Notes under the pieces: generated by a model
What the model was told of the DNA's origin: nothing
What the model saw: the letters and a program-made list of their open reading frames with translations, nothing else
Database searches by the model: none
Source: Hyphomicrobiales bacterium
GTDB lineage: Bacteria > Pseudomonadota > Alphaproteobacteria > Rhizobiales > Beijerinckiaceae
DNA: 64,000 nucleotides
Direction of reading: 5' to 3'
Assembly: GCA_017302635.1 (NCBI GenBank)
Contig: JAFLCX010000002.1
Span: 806,975-870,974 of the forward strand
Made by a program: the position numbers and the translations under genes
In this document: piece after piece, positions 16,887 through 25,744 of the stretch
How the letters are laid out: every line of letters starts with the position of its first letter
Numbering within the stretch: position 1 is the first letter of the stretch

Positions 16887-17579
16887 ATGCGCAAATCCGC
16901 TTATCTCGCCGTCGCATTGTCGTTCGGGCTGGTTGGAATGGCCGCCGCTCAGGCTCCGGCGCAACCCGCACCGCCGCCCCAGCCGCCGCAATTCCCCAAC
17001 ATGACCTTCTTCATCACCGGCGCTCCGGGACCGGATGGCGCGAATTTCGGTGGGCTCGAAGGGGCGGATGCGATCTGCCAGCGCCTCGCGACCTCAGCCG
17101 GGGCGGGTGCGAAGACATGGCGCGCCTACCTCTCGCAGCAGGCGACGGGCGGCAAGACGGCCGTGAACGCACGCGACCGCATCGGCAAGGGGCCATGGGT
17201 GAATGCGCGCGGCGTCGAGATCGCGGCCAATATCGACGATCTGCACAACCCCGAGAAGAACAAGATCAATGTCGAGACCGGCCTCACTGAAACCGGGCGC
17301 ATGGTGATGAGTCGCCTGTTCGTGGTGAACTATCACGACATCCTCACCGGCACGAACACCGACGGCACGGCCTTCCCGGCCGACAAGGACATGACCTGCA
17401 ACAACTGGACGAGCGGCGGTGCGGGCTCGGCGATGGTGGGGCACCACGATCGCATGGGCCTCAACGATCAGCCGCCGGCGAAAAGCTGGAACGCCTCGCA
17501 CCCCTCGCGCGGCTGTGACAACCCCTCGCTGCGTGCCACCGGTGGAAACGGGCTGTTCTATTGTTTCGCGGCGAATTGA
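16887..17579 (+). CDS. Secreted lectin-like protein (DUF1554/endostatin-like fold)
   Basis: A 230-residue protein with a signal peptide (RKSAYLAVALSFGLVGMAAA) and a Pro/Gln-rich linker (about 22-38). The rest resembles the bacterial DUF1554 / C-type-lectin-like family: FFITGAPGPDGANFGGLEGA, ADAICQRLA, KTWRAYLSQ, then TCNNWTSGG and a C-terminal LFYCFA. The conserved Cys residues (CQRL, TCNNW, RGCDN, FYCF) probably form disulfides in the periplasm or outside the cell. Ligand and role are unknown. GGGAGG precedes the ATG. It stands alone, between an inverted repeat and a hairpin terminator. Confidence 0.75.
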   Translation: MRKSAYLAVALSFGLVGMAAAQAPAQPAPPPQPPQFPNMTFFITGAPGPDGANFGGLEGADAICQRLATSAGAGAKTWRAYLSQQATGGKTAVNARDRIGKGPWVNARGVEIAANIDDLHNPEKNKINVETGLTETGRMVMSRLFVVNYHDILTGTNTDGTAFPADKDMTCNNWTSGGAGSAMVGHHDRMGLNDQPPAKSWNASHPSRGCDNPSLRATGGNGLFYCFAAN

Positions 17580-17585
17580 AACAAG

Positions 17586-17609
17586 GAAGGCCGGGGCAAC
17601 CCGGCCTTC
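17586..17609 (+). terminator. Hairpin terminator of the lectin-like gene
   Basis: GAAGGCCGGG and CCCGGCCTTC form a perfect 10-bp stem with a GCAA loop seven bases after the stop. No T tract follows, so termination may rely on Rho or only on stem strength. Confidence 0.65.
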
Positions 17610-17675
17610 GACACATTCTGGCGCTTTCAACTCGCCCCAAACCCCTTCCAGCAGCCCTCCGCCTGAGGTGCGGCG

Positions 17676-17912
17676 TCAGAAGGCTTTAAACGTAATCACC
17701 GTCTGCGTGTCCTGAATGCCGGGGATAACCTGCACCTTGTTGGCGACGAAATGGCCGATATCATTGGTGTCATCGAGGTGGAACTTGGCGAGAATGTCGT
17801 AGGTTCCGGCCGTGGAATAGATTTCCGAGGCGATTTCGGCATCGGCGAGGGCCGTTGCGACCTCGTAGGTCTTGCCGAGCTTGCATTTGATTTGAACGAA
17901 GAAGGTTTGCAT
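17676..17912 (-). CDS. Stand-alone Lrp/AsnC effector-binding domain
   Basis: A 78-residue protein that is only the RAM (ligand-binding) half of an Lrp/AsnC regulator: QTFFVQIKCKLGKTYEVATA, AGTYDILAKFHLDD and VQVIPGIQDTQTVITFK. The DNA-binding helix-turn-helix is absent. Such single-domain proteins oligomerise and bind amino acids or other small ligands, and are thought to modulate other regulators or enzymes. It has no operon partner here. The ATG is at the expected position relative to the fold. Confidence 0.88.
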   Translation of the reverse strand: MQTFFVQIKCKLGKTYEVATALADAEIASEIYSTAGTYDILAKFHLDDTNDIGHFVANKVQVIPGIQDTQTVITFKAF

Positions 17913-17931
17913 CGCCGCCGCCTGCTGCTGC

Positions 17932-18027
17932 CGTCATGGCTGGGCCTGACCCGGCCATCCACGACTTTCGAAATAGATCGCGCACAGCATATAGACGTGG
18001 GTGCCCGGAACAAGTCCGGGCATGACA
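17932..18027. repeat. Dispersed intergenic palindromic repeat, copy 1
   Basis: Two linked palindromes (GGGCCTGACCCGGCC and TGCCCGGAACAAGTCCGGGCA), joined by CACGACTTTC and a variable spacer, fill the space between two leftward genes. A second copy occurs at 51190-51269. Elements of this kind, ending in GGGCATGAC, are typical intergenic repeats of Hyphomicrobiales genomes. Confidence 0.75.
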
Positions 18028-18106
18028 TTGGAATGGTGGAAAGTCGGCCTTTGGACTCCCCTGCGCTTCAGGCATCGGGAATGAGAAGAATGCGTGGCTG
18101 TCCGGA

Positions 18107-18946
18107 CTATTCCACCATGATCTCGAAATCGCGGTTCACGCCGCCTTCCACTTTCATCACGCCCTTGTATTCGCGATTGTTGTGGCGCGCGGTAACATTG
18201 TAGGCTCCTTCCGCGATATCGATGCTGGGGAAGGCACCGACAGCTTCGCCGACAATATCGCCTCCCGGCGTTTCGATGGTCCATTCCGCTCCGGCCAGAG
18301 CCACGCCGCCAACCGCGCGCACGAGTTTGAGGGTCATGGTCGCGGCCTTGTGGTTGACGACCGCTTCCGTGACCTTTCCGGTCTCGATCTTCACGTCCGA
18401 GCGGATCACGGAATTCGTGCCGGTATAGGTCGAGACGAGGTGATAGGTGCCCTCGGGCAATCGCAGGATCGCTCCGGGGCGCAGATCGGAGGTCACGAGG
18501 CGCCCTTCGGAATTGTTCGGCGTGGGAATGAACACACGCAGGGTCTGGCGCGCGGGCGGCATCGGACGCTCCGGCCCGCCGATATGGCCCGATACCACCA
18601 GCGCGCCCGCATTCACAGGGATCACGGAAGCCGAGCCCACCTCGTTGACCACTAGTTGGCGGATGGCCGTCGCGAAGCCATGGCTGACATGCACGGCATA
18701 ATCGCCCGGCGGCAGCACGAAGGAGGGGCGGGGCTGATCGGATTGCTGCACGAGGGTCGCATCAGTGCTGCGCACCGCGTAAATCCGCCAGATGAGTTCG
18801 TTCCCGATTTCCGGGCCCCGTTCGCCATAGGTCGCGCGCAAGGCAAGCATGCCCGTGCGCTGGGCGCTGGCGGGCGCAGCCAAAACCGCAGCACCCAGAA
18901 CAAGGGCCGTGCGGCGTGAGGGCAGGGCGGAATCGCGCGGTGACAT
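18107..18946 (-). CDS. Exported conserved protein with carboxypeptidase-like beta repeats
   Basis: A 279-residue protein with an Arg-rich N-terminus and a signal peptide (RRTALVLGAAVLAAPASAQ). The mature part consists of repeated beta-sandwich-like segments, each with a GxY motif (PPGDYAVHVSHG, PEGTYHLVSTYTG, AEGAYNVTARHN). These resemble carboxypeptidase-regulatory-like or PEGA-type repeats. It is probably periplasmic. No catalytic motif is seen and no function is known. It stands divergent from the flavin reductase gene. Confidence 0.68.
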   Translation of the reverse strand: MSPRDSALPSRRTALVLGAAVLAAPASAQRTGMLALRATYGERGPEIGNELIWRIYAVRSTDATLVQQSDQPRPSFVLPPGDYAVHVSHGFATAIRQLVVNEVGSASVIPVNAGALVVSGHIGGPERPMPPARQTLRVFIPTPNNSEGRLVTSDLRPGAILRLPEGTYHLVSTYTGTNSVIRSDVKIETGKVTEAVVNHKAATMTLKLVRAVGGVALAGAEWTIETPGGDIVGEAVGAFPSIDIAEGAYNVTARHNNREYKGVMKVEGGVNRDFEIMVE

Positions 18947-19073
18947 CGCTTTTCTTTCGCAAGAAGCTCGCTCGCATGCAAATCGGTGATGCGCACGCTA
19001 TGCGCTGTTGATCTTGCTCGTTTGATGGCGGGCGCGTAGCGAGGAGCGGATTTCCCGCTTCCCGAGGCTTCTC

Positions 19074-19679
19074 ATGTTTTACGAACCGGCTCTGCGCAAT
19101 CACGGTCTCTCGCATGATCCGCTGAAGGCGCTGGTGGCCCCGAGGCCGATCGGCTGGATTTCGTCGCTGAGTGCGGCGGGCGTGATCAACCTCGCGCCCT
19201 ATTCGTTCTTCAATCTCGTCTCGGACCGACCACCGATCGTGATGTTCTCGTCCGACGGGCGGAAAGACAGCCTCGCCAATGTCGAGGAGACGGGCGAGTT
19301 TGTCTGCAATATCGTCACAGAAGCCTTCACGGCGGCGATGAACACCAGTTCCGCGCCCTTCCCTCCCGAAATCAACGAATTCGAGAAGGCGGGGCTCGCC
19401 GTGGAAGCCTCCCGCCTCGTCAAGCCGCCGCGTGTGCAGGGCATCGCTGCCGCGCTCGAATGCAAGGTGACGGATATCCGCCCGCTGGCAGGGCTGAATG
19501 GCCATGCGGGCCGCTACACGATGGTGCTCGGCGAGGTGATCGGCGTTCATGTCGATGAAGCCATCCTCAAGGGCGGGCGGGTTGATGCTCAGCATTTTCG
19601 TCTGCTCGCACGGCTCGGATACATGGACTACGCGGTGGTCGAGCGGGTTTTCGAGCTTCAAAGGCCTTTGGCGGGGTGA
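19074..19679 (+). CDS. Flavin reductase-like FMN-binding protein
   Basis: A 201-residue protein of the flavin reductase/DIM6 family. The FMN-binding region ALVAPRPIGWISSLS, then NLAPYSFFNLVS and FVCNIVTE, matches flavin-reductase-like proteins that use NAD(P)H to reduce FMN, often for a partner monooxygenase. No partner gene is adjacent. The ATG fits the family N-terminus (FYEPALRNHGLSHDPLKALV). Confidence 0.88.
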   Translation: MFYEPALRNHGLSHDPLKALVAPRPIGWISSLSAAGVINLAPYSFFNLVSDRPPIVMFSSDGRKDSLANVEETGEFVCNIVTEAFTAAMNTSSAPFPPEINEFEKAGLAVEASRLVKPPRVQGIAAALECKVTDIRPLAGLNGHAGRYTMVLGEVIGVHVDEAILKGGRVDAQHFRLLARLGYMDYAVVERVFELQRPLAG

Positions 19680-19764
19680 AGCTGTCCTGATCCGGCACAG
19701 GTGTTCAAGCGGGGCTTAAGCCGCGATTTACCATGTTCGTTAAAGGTGGGTCTCACGAAGTGGG

Positions 19765-20910
19765 GTGGAATCGATGCGATTCTGCCGCCGTTTCGAGAGG
19801 TTCCGCCCGGTCATGTTCCTGTTCACCACGAAGCCCAACGCGCCCGAACCGTCGCAGCAGCCGACGGAAAGCGGCATTGCGCGCCACTTGCGGCAGGCGG
19901 CGGAAGCAACAGGAATCTCGTTCGATTATCTGATGCGGACCGCGAAGCGCGAATCCGGGCTCAACCCGACGGCGAAAGCGCAATCATCCTCCGCGACCGG
20001 TCTGTTCCAGTTCATCGAGCAGACCTGGCTTGGGCTCGTGAAGAAGGAGGGGGCCAATCATGGCCTTGCGGCTGAGGCCGAGGCGATCCAGCAGGATCGC
20101 TCCGGTCGGTATGTCGTGCCTGATGAAGCTCAGCGAAAGCAGATCCTCAACCTGCGGAAAGACCCTGCGCTGGCTTCGACTTTCGCGGGCGTTTTCACAC
20201 AGAAGAACCGTGATGTTCTCAAGGGTCAGCTCAATCGCGAGCCGAACCCTGCCGAACTCTATATGGCCCATTTCCTCGGCGTGAACGGAGCCTCCGAACT
20301 GATCAGTCTCGCGCAGGCGAACCCCGCGCAATCGGCGGCGAGCGCATTTCCCGATGCCGCCGCGGCCAATCGTTCGATTTTCTTCGACGGCAAGGGGCGG
20401 GCACGCACGGTGCGCGAAGTGTATGCCCGGCTCTCGAATTTCCATGGAGGAGCGGATGCCGCGCCAGCAACGGCTGTCGCGATAGCGCAGCCCGTTCAGG
20501 CCGTCGATGCACCAGCAAAAATGGTGGTGCAGCCCGGTGGCTCAGGATCGATTCCCCGTCTGGTGACGCAGACGCAGGCGCGCAGCAACAATGCCCTTCA
20601 CGGGCTCTTTCGTGGCGGGGGCGAGACGCAGGGTGCCGACAAGTTGCGCAAGACCTGGCTGAACGTGGCCGAAAGCCGGCTACGTCCGAATTCACCGTCG
20701 TTTTTCCCGCGTGAGGGAGCCGTGCAGCAGGTCGCAGCCATCGCGCCTGAACCCGTCAACGCAACGATGTCGGATGCGTCAATGCCGACGCCGGCGATGG
20801 TTCCGGCTGACCTGCCGCTTCCGCCGGTTCGGGCGGGAAGTGCTGGCGCCTCCGGCCCGACACAAGGCGGGCTGCCGATCGATCTCACACGGTTTGGTTC
20901 CAAAAAGTAG
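19765..20910 (+). CDS. Lytic transglycosylase SLT-domain protein
   Basis: About 381 residues. Residues 35-230 form the transglycosylase domain. The likely catalytic Glu is in AKRESGLNPTAKAQSSSATG, followed by LFQFIEQTWLG and AELYMAHFLGV, as in soluble lytic transglycosylases. The C-terminal 150 residues are Ala/Pro-rich and probably disordered. It should cleave peptidoglycan glycan strands. No clear signal peptide is seen, so export is uncertain. The start is uncertain (GTG 19765 or ATG 19774). The DUF2336 gene begins 16 bp after the stop. Confidence 0.8.
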   Translation: MESMRFCRRFERFRPVMFLFTTKPNAPEPSQQPTESGIARHLRQAAEATGISFDYLMRTAKRESGLNPTAKAQSSSATGLFQFIEQTWLGLVKKEGANHGLAAEAEAIQQDRSGRYVVPDEAQRKQILNLRKDPALASTFAGVFTQKNRDVLKGQLNREPNPAELYMAHFLGVNGASELISLAQANPAQSAASAFPDAAAANRSIFFDGKGRARTVREVYARLSNFHGGADAAPATAVAIAQPVQAVDAPAKMVVQPGGSGSIPRLVTQTQARSNNALHGLFRGGGETQGADKLRKTWLNVAESRLRPNSPSFFPREGAVQQVAAIAPEPVNATMSDASMPTPAMVPADLPLPPVRAGSAGASGPTQGGLPIDLTRFGSKK

Positions 20911-20926
20911 CGAATGGTGTCAGCGG

Positions 20927-22348
20927 ATGTTGGTGAAGTCATTTCTGGCCTGGATCGAGAATGCGGGCCCGCGCGAGCGCGCTGAGGCGGTCGACATGCT
21001 CGCACAGGCCTATATGGCGGGAACGCTCGGGGATGAGACGCCCGGCGAAGCCGAGGCGGCCCTCACCATTGTGCTGGATGATCCAGCGCGCGCCGTGCGC
21101 CGCACACTTGCCTGTGCCTTCGCCGAATTCGCCGCCGCTCCGCGCCATATCGTGCGGGCTTTGGCGGCGGATCATGCTGAGGTCGCGGCACCTCTGCTGG
21201 CGCGTTCGCCCGTGCTTCAGGAAGCGGATCTGATGGATCTCGCCTCCACAAGCGATGTTCTGGCGTTGATCGCCATCGCCCTGCGTCCTGTGGTGAGCAT
21301 GCGCACGTCCCATGCGCTGATCGAGCGGGGCGAATTGGATGTGGCGCTGGCTTTGTCCGGAAATCCGGGAGCCGAGATTGCCGACCGAGACCTGCTCACC
21401 CTTGCCACTGCCTTCGGGCAGGATAGCCGCATACGCATGGTGCTGATGGGCCGGGATCGACTTCCGGCCACGGCCCGTCACCAGTTGATGATTGCCGTCA
21501 GTGAAAGTCTGGGAAATTTCGTGACCGATGGCGGGTTTCTGGGCGGCATGAAGCAGAAACGGGCTTTCGATGATGCCCTGCATCAGGGCACGATCGAGAT
21601 CGCGGTCAAGGCCGGCGACGATCTGCCGGACCTTGTCCGGCATCTGCGTGAAACGGCGCGCCTCACTCCCGCACTCTTGCTGCGCGGCGTGCTTGGTGGC
21701 GACCTCGGGCTGTTGCGCGAGGCTCTGGCTGAGCTTTCAGGGATGGAATCGGGGCGCGTTGCCAGCCTGATGCGCTCGCGCGCGGATGCGACCCTTGCGG
21801 CCTTGTTTCGACGTGCCGGGCTGCCGGGCTTTCTCGAACGCCCGCTGATTGCTGCGATCCGAGCTGCGCAGGAATTGCCGGAGGAGGCGCGAGGTGCGGC
21901 CCTCTCGCTGCCGGTGATCCGCGCGACCGAGGCGGCTTGCCTCGATTTCGAGGGCGGTGAGGATGTGCGTCTGCTGGCGCTGCTTCGTCGCTATGAGGCG
22001 GAAGCCGCGCGGGCGGAGTCGCTTCGCCTTGCCGAGGGGTTGCGCCTGCAGGCCCAGAATGATCTCGCGGCCCTCAGTTTCAGCCCCGAGCAGATGTCCG
22101 ACCTCGCCGACCTCGGCTCGGAGGCGAGCGAGGCCGAGGTGATCGAACTCCAGCCCAGCGCGGTTGTCACGATCGGGACCACGGCCGCGCCCGAGCCGGA
22201 GAAGACACCCGATCTGCGCACGATCATCGCGGATTGGAAGCGCGAACGCGAGGCGCGGCAGGGTTATGCCGAGGACATGCGGCTGCCCGCACCCTCCAAC
22301 CGCGATCCGGGCTTCGACGAGTGGGACATCCGCCGCCGCACGGCGTGA
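20927..22348 (+). CDS. DUF2336 protein
   Basis: About 473 residues, almost entirely alpha-helical, with the Ala/Leu-rich HEAT-like repeats of the alphaproteobacterial DUF2336 family (LTIVLDDPARAVRRTLACAF, LLARSPVLQEADLMDL, HALIERGELDVALALSGNPG). The C-terminal 60 residues (DLRTIIADWKREREARQGY and DPGFDEWDIRRR) are less ordered. The function is unknown; family members are often encoded near motility or signalling genes. It is probably co-transcribed with the transglycosylase gene. Confidence 0.8.
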   Translation: MLVKSFLAWIENAGPRERAEAVDMLAQAYMAGTLGDETPGEAEAALTIVLDDPARAVRRTLACAFAEFAAAPRHIVRALAADHAEVAAPLLARSPVLQEADLMDLASTSDVLALIAIALRPVVSMRTSHALIERGELDVALALSGNPGAEIADRDLLTLATAFGQDSRIRMVLMGRDRLPATARHQLMIAVSESLGNFVTDGGFLGGMKQKRAFDDALHQGTIEIAVKAGDDLPDLVRHLRETARLTPALLLRGVLGGDLGLLREALAELSGMESGRVASLMRSRADATLAALFRRAGLPGFLERPLIAAIRAAQELPEEARGAALSLPVIRATEAACLDFEGGEDVRLLALLRRYEAEAARAESLRLAEGLRLQAQNDLAALSFSPEQMSDLADLGSEASEAEVIELQPSAVVTIGTTAAPEPEKTPDLRTIIADWKREREARQGYAEDMRLPAPSNRDPGFDEWDIRRRTA

Positions 22349-22381
22349 GCCAGCCGAACGGGGCAGGCAAAGGCCAGAAAA

Positions 22382-22411
22382 AACCCGGATGGTCTCTCGG
22401 CCATCCGGGTT
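22382..22411 (-). terminator. Terminator between converging genes
   Basis: AACCCGGATGG pairs with CCATCCGGGTT over 11 bp with an 8-nt loop. On the minus strand it is followed by six Ts, so it should stop transcripts of the Hpt gene. It lies 34 bp after the DUF2336 stop on the other strand. Confidence 0.85.
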
Positions 22412-22438
22412 ATGTGTTTCGACTCAAGGCGTTGAAGA

Positions 22439-23026
22439 TCAGCGTCCGCCGCGCTGCATCCGCTGCTCTTCAACCATCGCCTTGTTGCGGGCCTCGACGC
22501 AGCGATCGATCGCCTTTTTCAGGTTGTGGATGATCTGCACCGCGACGGGGTTGGCGTAATCCCGGATCTGGCTTCGGAACACGGCGCGCACGGCATCGAC
22601 ATGGTGCGCCACGAGCTGTGTCGGCAGGTAATCCGGCTCGATCTTGTCGAGCAGTTTTGCGAGCGTTCCCGCGATTTCAGCTGCGAGCGGATAGCCGAAG
22701 GCGCCGGCCTGGCCACGAATGTCATGAGCGGCGCGGAACAGGCTGCCGATATCGCGCTCGGAAGGAGCCTGGGAGCGGAAATTCTCGAAGGCCGCAACCA
22801 GGCGGTTCACCTCGTCGCCCATCCAGTTCTGGAAGTCGCCGGAAAGGTCCTTCATCGCGCTGTCTGCGGCGGCAATCGAGAGATCGTCCACGCCGCCGGC
22901 ATCGGAATTCCGGACAGCGGCTTTCGCGCGCAACGTGCCGGAGAGATGGATGACACGTGTATCTCCGAAATCCTGCTCGACAGTTGTCGGCACGTTATCA
23001 AGCGGGTTGGGTGCGGCACTGCTCAT
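22439..23026 (-). CDS. Hpt-domain phosphotransfer protein
   Basis: A 195-residue protein with an Hpt four-helix domain (about 68-180). The phosphorylatable His is His101 in FRAAHDIRGQAGAFG. The first 60 residues are not an Hpt fold. Hpt proteins relay phosphate between a hybrid kinase and a response regulator. It is encoded 12 bp after a single-domain response regulator on the same strand, so the two are likely partners. No kinase is adjacent. Confidence 0.85.
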   Translation of the reverse strand: MSSAAPNPLDNVPTTVEQDFGDTRVIHLSGTLRAKAAVRNSDAGGVDDLSIAAADSAMKDLSGDFQNWMGDEVNRLVAAFENFRSQAPSERDIGSLFRAAHDIRGQAGAFGYPLAAEIAGTLAKLLDKIEPDYLPTQLVAHHVDAVRAVFRSQIRDYANPVAVQIIHNLKKAIDRCVEARNKAMVEEQRMQRGGR

Positions 23027-23038
23027 GGTTCTGGGTCC

Positions 23039-23551
23039 TTAGCCGTTCGAGCCCTTGAGGAAGCTCGCGGCAGCACCGCGGCCCTTATAGGCATCGGCCT
23101 TGACAAGATGGCGGCGATCCGGCCCGAAATAGCTTTCGGTCCGGATGAAGGGCCTCGGGTTCAGCACCACTTTCGCAATGCGCTGGTAGAGGCCCTTGGC
23201 GGAAATCGGCTTGACGAGCATTTCCGAAACGCCGGCATCGCGCGCTTCAAACACGCGGGTGCGCTCGGCATAGCCGGTGATCATGATGATCGGGACGAAG
23301 GGGTTCGGGCTCGTATCGGGCTGGCGGATCATCTTGGTCAGCTCGATGCCGTCGAAAACAGGCATGGACCAATCGGTGATCACGACATCCGGCAAATGGG
23401 TGGCGAAGGCTTCAAGACCCGCTGCACCGTCTTCGGCCTCGCTCACCTCGCGCGTGCCGAAGCCGTGCAGAAGGGTGCGGATGATGCGGCGCATATAGCC
23501 GTTATCGTCAATGACGAGAAAGCGGAGCCGGCTGCAATCGACGCGGAACAT
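23039..23551 (-). CDS. Single-domain response regulator
   Basis: A 170-residue REC-domain protein. The acidic pair Asp15/Asp16, phospho-acceptor Asp60 (VVITDWSMP), Thr92 (MITGYAE) and Lys114 (MLVKPIS) are all in place. The C-terminal 40 residues contain a basic stretch (YFGPDRRHLVK) but no DNA-binding or enzyme domain, so output is probably by protein contact, as for CheY or DivK-like proteins. It is transcribed with the Hpt gene. Confidence 0.92.
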   Translation of the reverse strand: MFRVDCSRLRFLVIDDNGYMRRIIRTLLHGFGTREVSEAEDGAAGLEAFATHLPDVVITDWSMPVFDGIELTKMIRQPDTSPNPFVPIIMITGYAERTRVFEARDAGVSEMLVKPISAKGLYQRIAKVVLNPRPFIRTESYFGPDRRHLVKADAYKGRGAAASFLKGSNG

Positions 23552-23727
23552 GGAACATCCGGTCGCGTCACGGGTTTCTCCCGGCGGATCTTGAGCCTGT
23601 GACGCGAAACTTGGCCAAAATCCGGGAATCGCTTCTGCGATCGCAACCCAGAGATTAGTCGCTCTTCGTTAACGACGATTGAAAAGCGGCACACGAAGCC
23701 GAGAGAAAGCGTCGATTGCGCGCCCTG

Positions 23728-24540
23728 TCAGGCTCCGAATTGCTCGCGCAGGATGCGTTCATCCAGCCCGTGGCCCGGATCATGCAGCATGGTGAGTTCA
23801 ACAGCATGATCCATGTGAATGTCGATTTCGCGAGCATCGCGGATTTCGACATGATCGGCCACTGCGGAAACCGGGCGCTTTTCCGCCTCGAGCGCGCGGA
23901 TGCTCACGCGCACGGTGTCGGGAAGCAGCGCGCCGCGCCAGCGCCGGGGCCGGAAAGCCGAGATCGGTGTCAGCGCCATCAGTGGTGCGTTGAGTGGCAG
24001 GATCGGGCCATTCGCCGAGAGGTTATAGGCGGTCGAGCCCGTGGGCGTCGCGAGCAACAGCCCGTCGGCGATCAGTTCGGCGAGGCGCACATTGCCATCG
24101 ACGGCGATTTCGAGTTTGGCCGCCTGATGAGTCTGGCGCAACAGCGAGACTTCATTGAAGGCGCGGGCCTCGGTGACGATATCCATGCCATCCGTGACGC
24201 GCATGATCAGCGGGTGCACGATGGAACGCTCGGCTTCGCGAATGCGCTCGATGAGGCCGTCTTCGCGGAACTCATTCATGAGGAACCCGATCGAGCCGCG
24301 ATTCATCCCGTAGATCGGCTTTCCGGAATCGAGCGAGCGATGAAGCGTTTGCAGCATCATCCCGTCGCCGCCAAGGGCGACGATCACATCGGCGGAATCA
24401 GGTTCACGAGCCCCGTAGAACCGCTCGAGGCGCTGGAGTGCGAGTTGCGCTTCCGGTGCACCGGAAGCCACGAAGGCCAGCGCGATATCGCGATCGCGCC
24501 AGCTTTCCCGCGCCGCTTGCCCGCCCTTGCTGCCCACCAA
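23728..24540 (-). CDS. nadK: NAD kinase
   Basis: About 270 residues. It phosphorylates NAD to NADP with ATP. Family motifs are intact: [10 protein letters not shown] (GGDG), [12 protein letters not shown], and [15 protein letters not shown]; the C-terminal beta-rich domain follows. The first codon at 24540 is TTG and GTG follows directly; GAGGGAG lies seven to ten bases upstream, so either could start translation. An ATG start is not available near the family N-terminus. Confidence 0.95.
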   Translation of the reverse strand: MVGSKGGQAARESWRDRDIALAFVASGAPEAQLALQRLERFYGAREPDSADVIVALGGDGMMLQTLHRSLDSGKPIYGMNRGSIGFLMNEFREDGLIERIREAERSIVHPLIMRVTDGMDIVTEARAFNEVSLLRQTHQAAKLEIAVDGNVRLAELIADGLLLATPTGSTAYNLSANGPILPLNAPLMALTPISAFRPRRWRGALLPDTVRVSIRALEAEKRPVSAVADHVEIRDAREIDIHMDHAVELTMLHDPGHGLDERILREQFGA

Positions 24541-24695
24541 CGCCGAACTCCCTCATGCATCTGCCCGCCAGCTGGATACGGCTGGTGGACGAGCAGATGC
24601 GAAACAAGAGAACACGTCACTCCGCCCGTGGCTGAGTGTGCGGCGAGGCGAGGGGGTTTGGCAAGAGCACAGGGCGACGCCGCTCGTTGTTCAAA

Positions 24696-24724
24696 GAAAA
24701 AGGCCGACGCACGAAGCGCCGGCC
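24696..24724 (-). terminator. Terminator of the metallo-hydrolase gene
   Basis: GGCCGACGC and GCGCCGGCC pair with one mismatch around ACGAA. On the minus strand the stem is followed by TTTTTC, 27 bases after the stop of the leftward gene. Confidence 0.75.
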
Positions 24725-24751
24725 CATTCTTTTCGCTGGCTCCGTCCCGGA

Positions 24752-25744
24752 TCAGATAGTCGAGTTCCAGCTTGCCGGGATCAGCCGGTAGCCGGCACCT
24801 TCCTTCGCGATGAAACCTGTCGAGGGGAAATTCGCGTGATAGAACGAGATCTGGATTTTGTCGGTCGCGGCCATGTCGAGGATTTTCTTGCGGGTCTGGA
24901 CGGCCTTCTCGCCATCCATGTCGAACATCACGCGCCATTCTGGGTTGCGCGCGAACAGGGCCGGGTTGTTGGTGATATCGGCGACATAAAGAAGGGTCTT
25001 CCCGCCATTCGAGATCGCGAAGGCCGTGTGGCCGGGCGTATGGCCCGAGGCATCCACGGCCGTGATCCCTGTGACGACCTCCTGCCCCCATTTGAAACGC
25101 TTCACGTCTGCCGCGTTGGGCTTGAGCACACGGTGCACGCCGGCAAAGGCACCCTTCATCGCATCGGGGGCGGCGGCCATGCGCGCATCATCCATCCAGA
25201 AGGCCCATTCGGCCTCAGGAGCCATGATCTCGGCATTCGGATAAACAAGCTTGCCATCCTTCGCGCGCGCGCCCTGGAGGTGGTCGCCGTGGAAATGGCT
25301 AAGCAGGATCGTGTCGATCTGGCCCGGCTCGATCCCTGCGGCCTTGAGTTGCGACAGCGTGCGGCCATTGGTCGGCCCGCCATTGTCGGCAAAGCCGGTA
25401 TCGATCAGCACGAGCTTCGAGCCCGTGTTCACAACGAGGGTCGTGAAGCTGATGTTGATCGTATCGGTGGGCAGGAAATTCTCGGCGAGCACTGCCTGAA
25501 CATCCTTCAACTCGGCATTGCGCACGAAGGAAGCATCCAACGGACGCGAGGCCGTTCCCTCATGCAGGGCCGTGACTTCGAACGCTCCGATCTTGAACCG
25601 GAAGAAGGCTGGTGCCTGCACCCCGGCAAGCGGCGCCGCAGCTTGGGCCCGGCCCATCGAGAGCGCCAACGGTCCCGCGCCGCCGACAAGGGTCGCACCG
25701 ACAAGGGCGCTGCGTTGAAAGAGGTCTCGGCGATTGAGCGACAT
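24752..25744 (-). CDS. Tat-exported MBL-fold metallo-hydrolase
   Basis: A 330-residue protein of the metallo-beta-lactamase superfamily. A twin-arginine-type signal (NRRDLFQRSALVGATLVGG) precedes the mature part. The zinc motif HxHxDH is at His150-His155 (LLSHFHGDHLQG), with further metal ligands near DASGHTPGHTAF and VADITNNPAL. It resembles lactonase or quorum-quenching-type and periplasmic hydrolases, but the substrate is unknown. GGGAG before ATG 25744 supports the start. Confidence 0.85.
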   Translation of the reverse strand: MSLNRRDLFQRSALVGATLVGGAGPLALSMGRAQAAAPLAGVQAPAFFRFKIGAFEVTALHEGTASRPLDASFVRNAELKDVQAVLAENFLPTDTINISFTTLVVNTGSKLVLIDTGFADNGGPTNGRTLSQLKAAGIEPGQIDTILLSHFHGDHLQGARAKDGKLVYPNAEIMAPEAEWAFWMDDARMAAAPDAMKGAFAGVHRVLKPNAADVKRFKWGQEVVTGITAVDASGHTPGHTAFAISNGGKTLLYVADITNNPALFARNPEWRVMFDMDGEKAVQTRKKILDMAATDKIQISFYHANFPSTGFIAKEGAGYRLIPASWNSTI

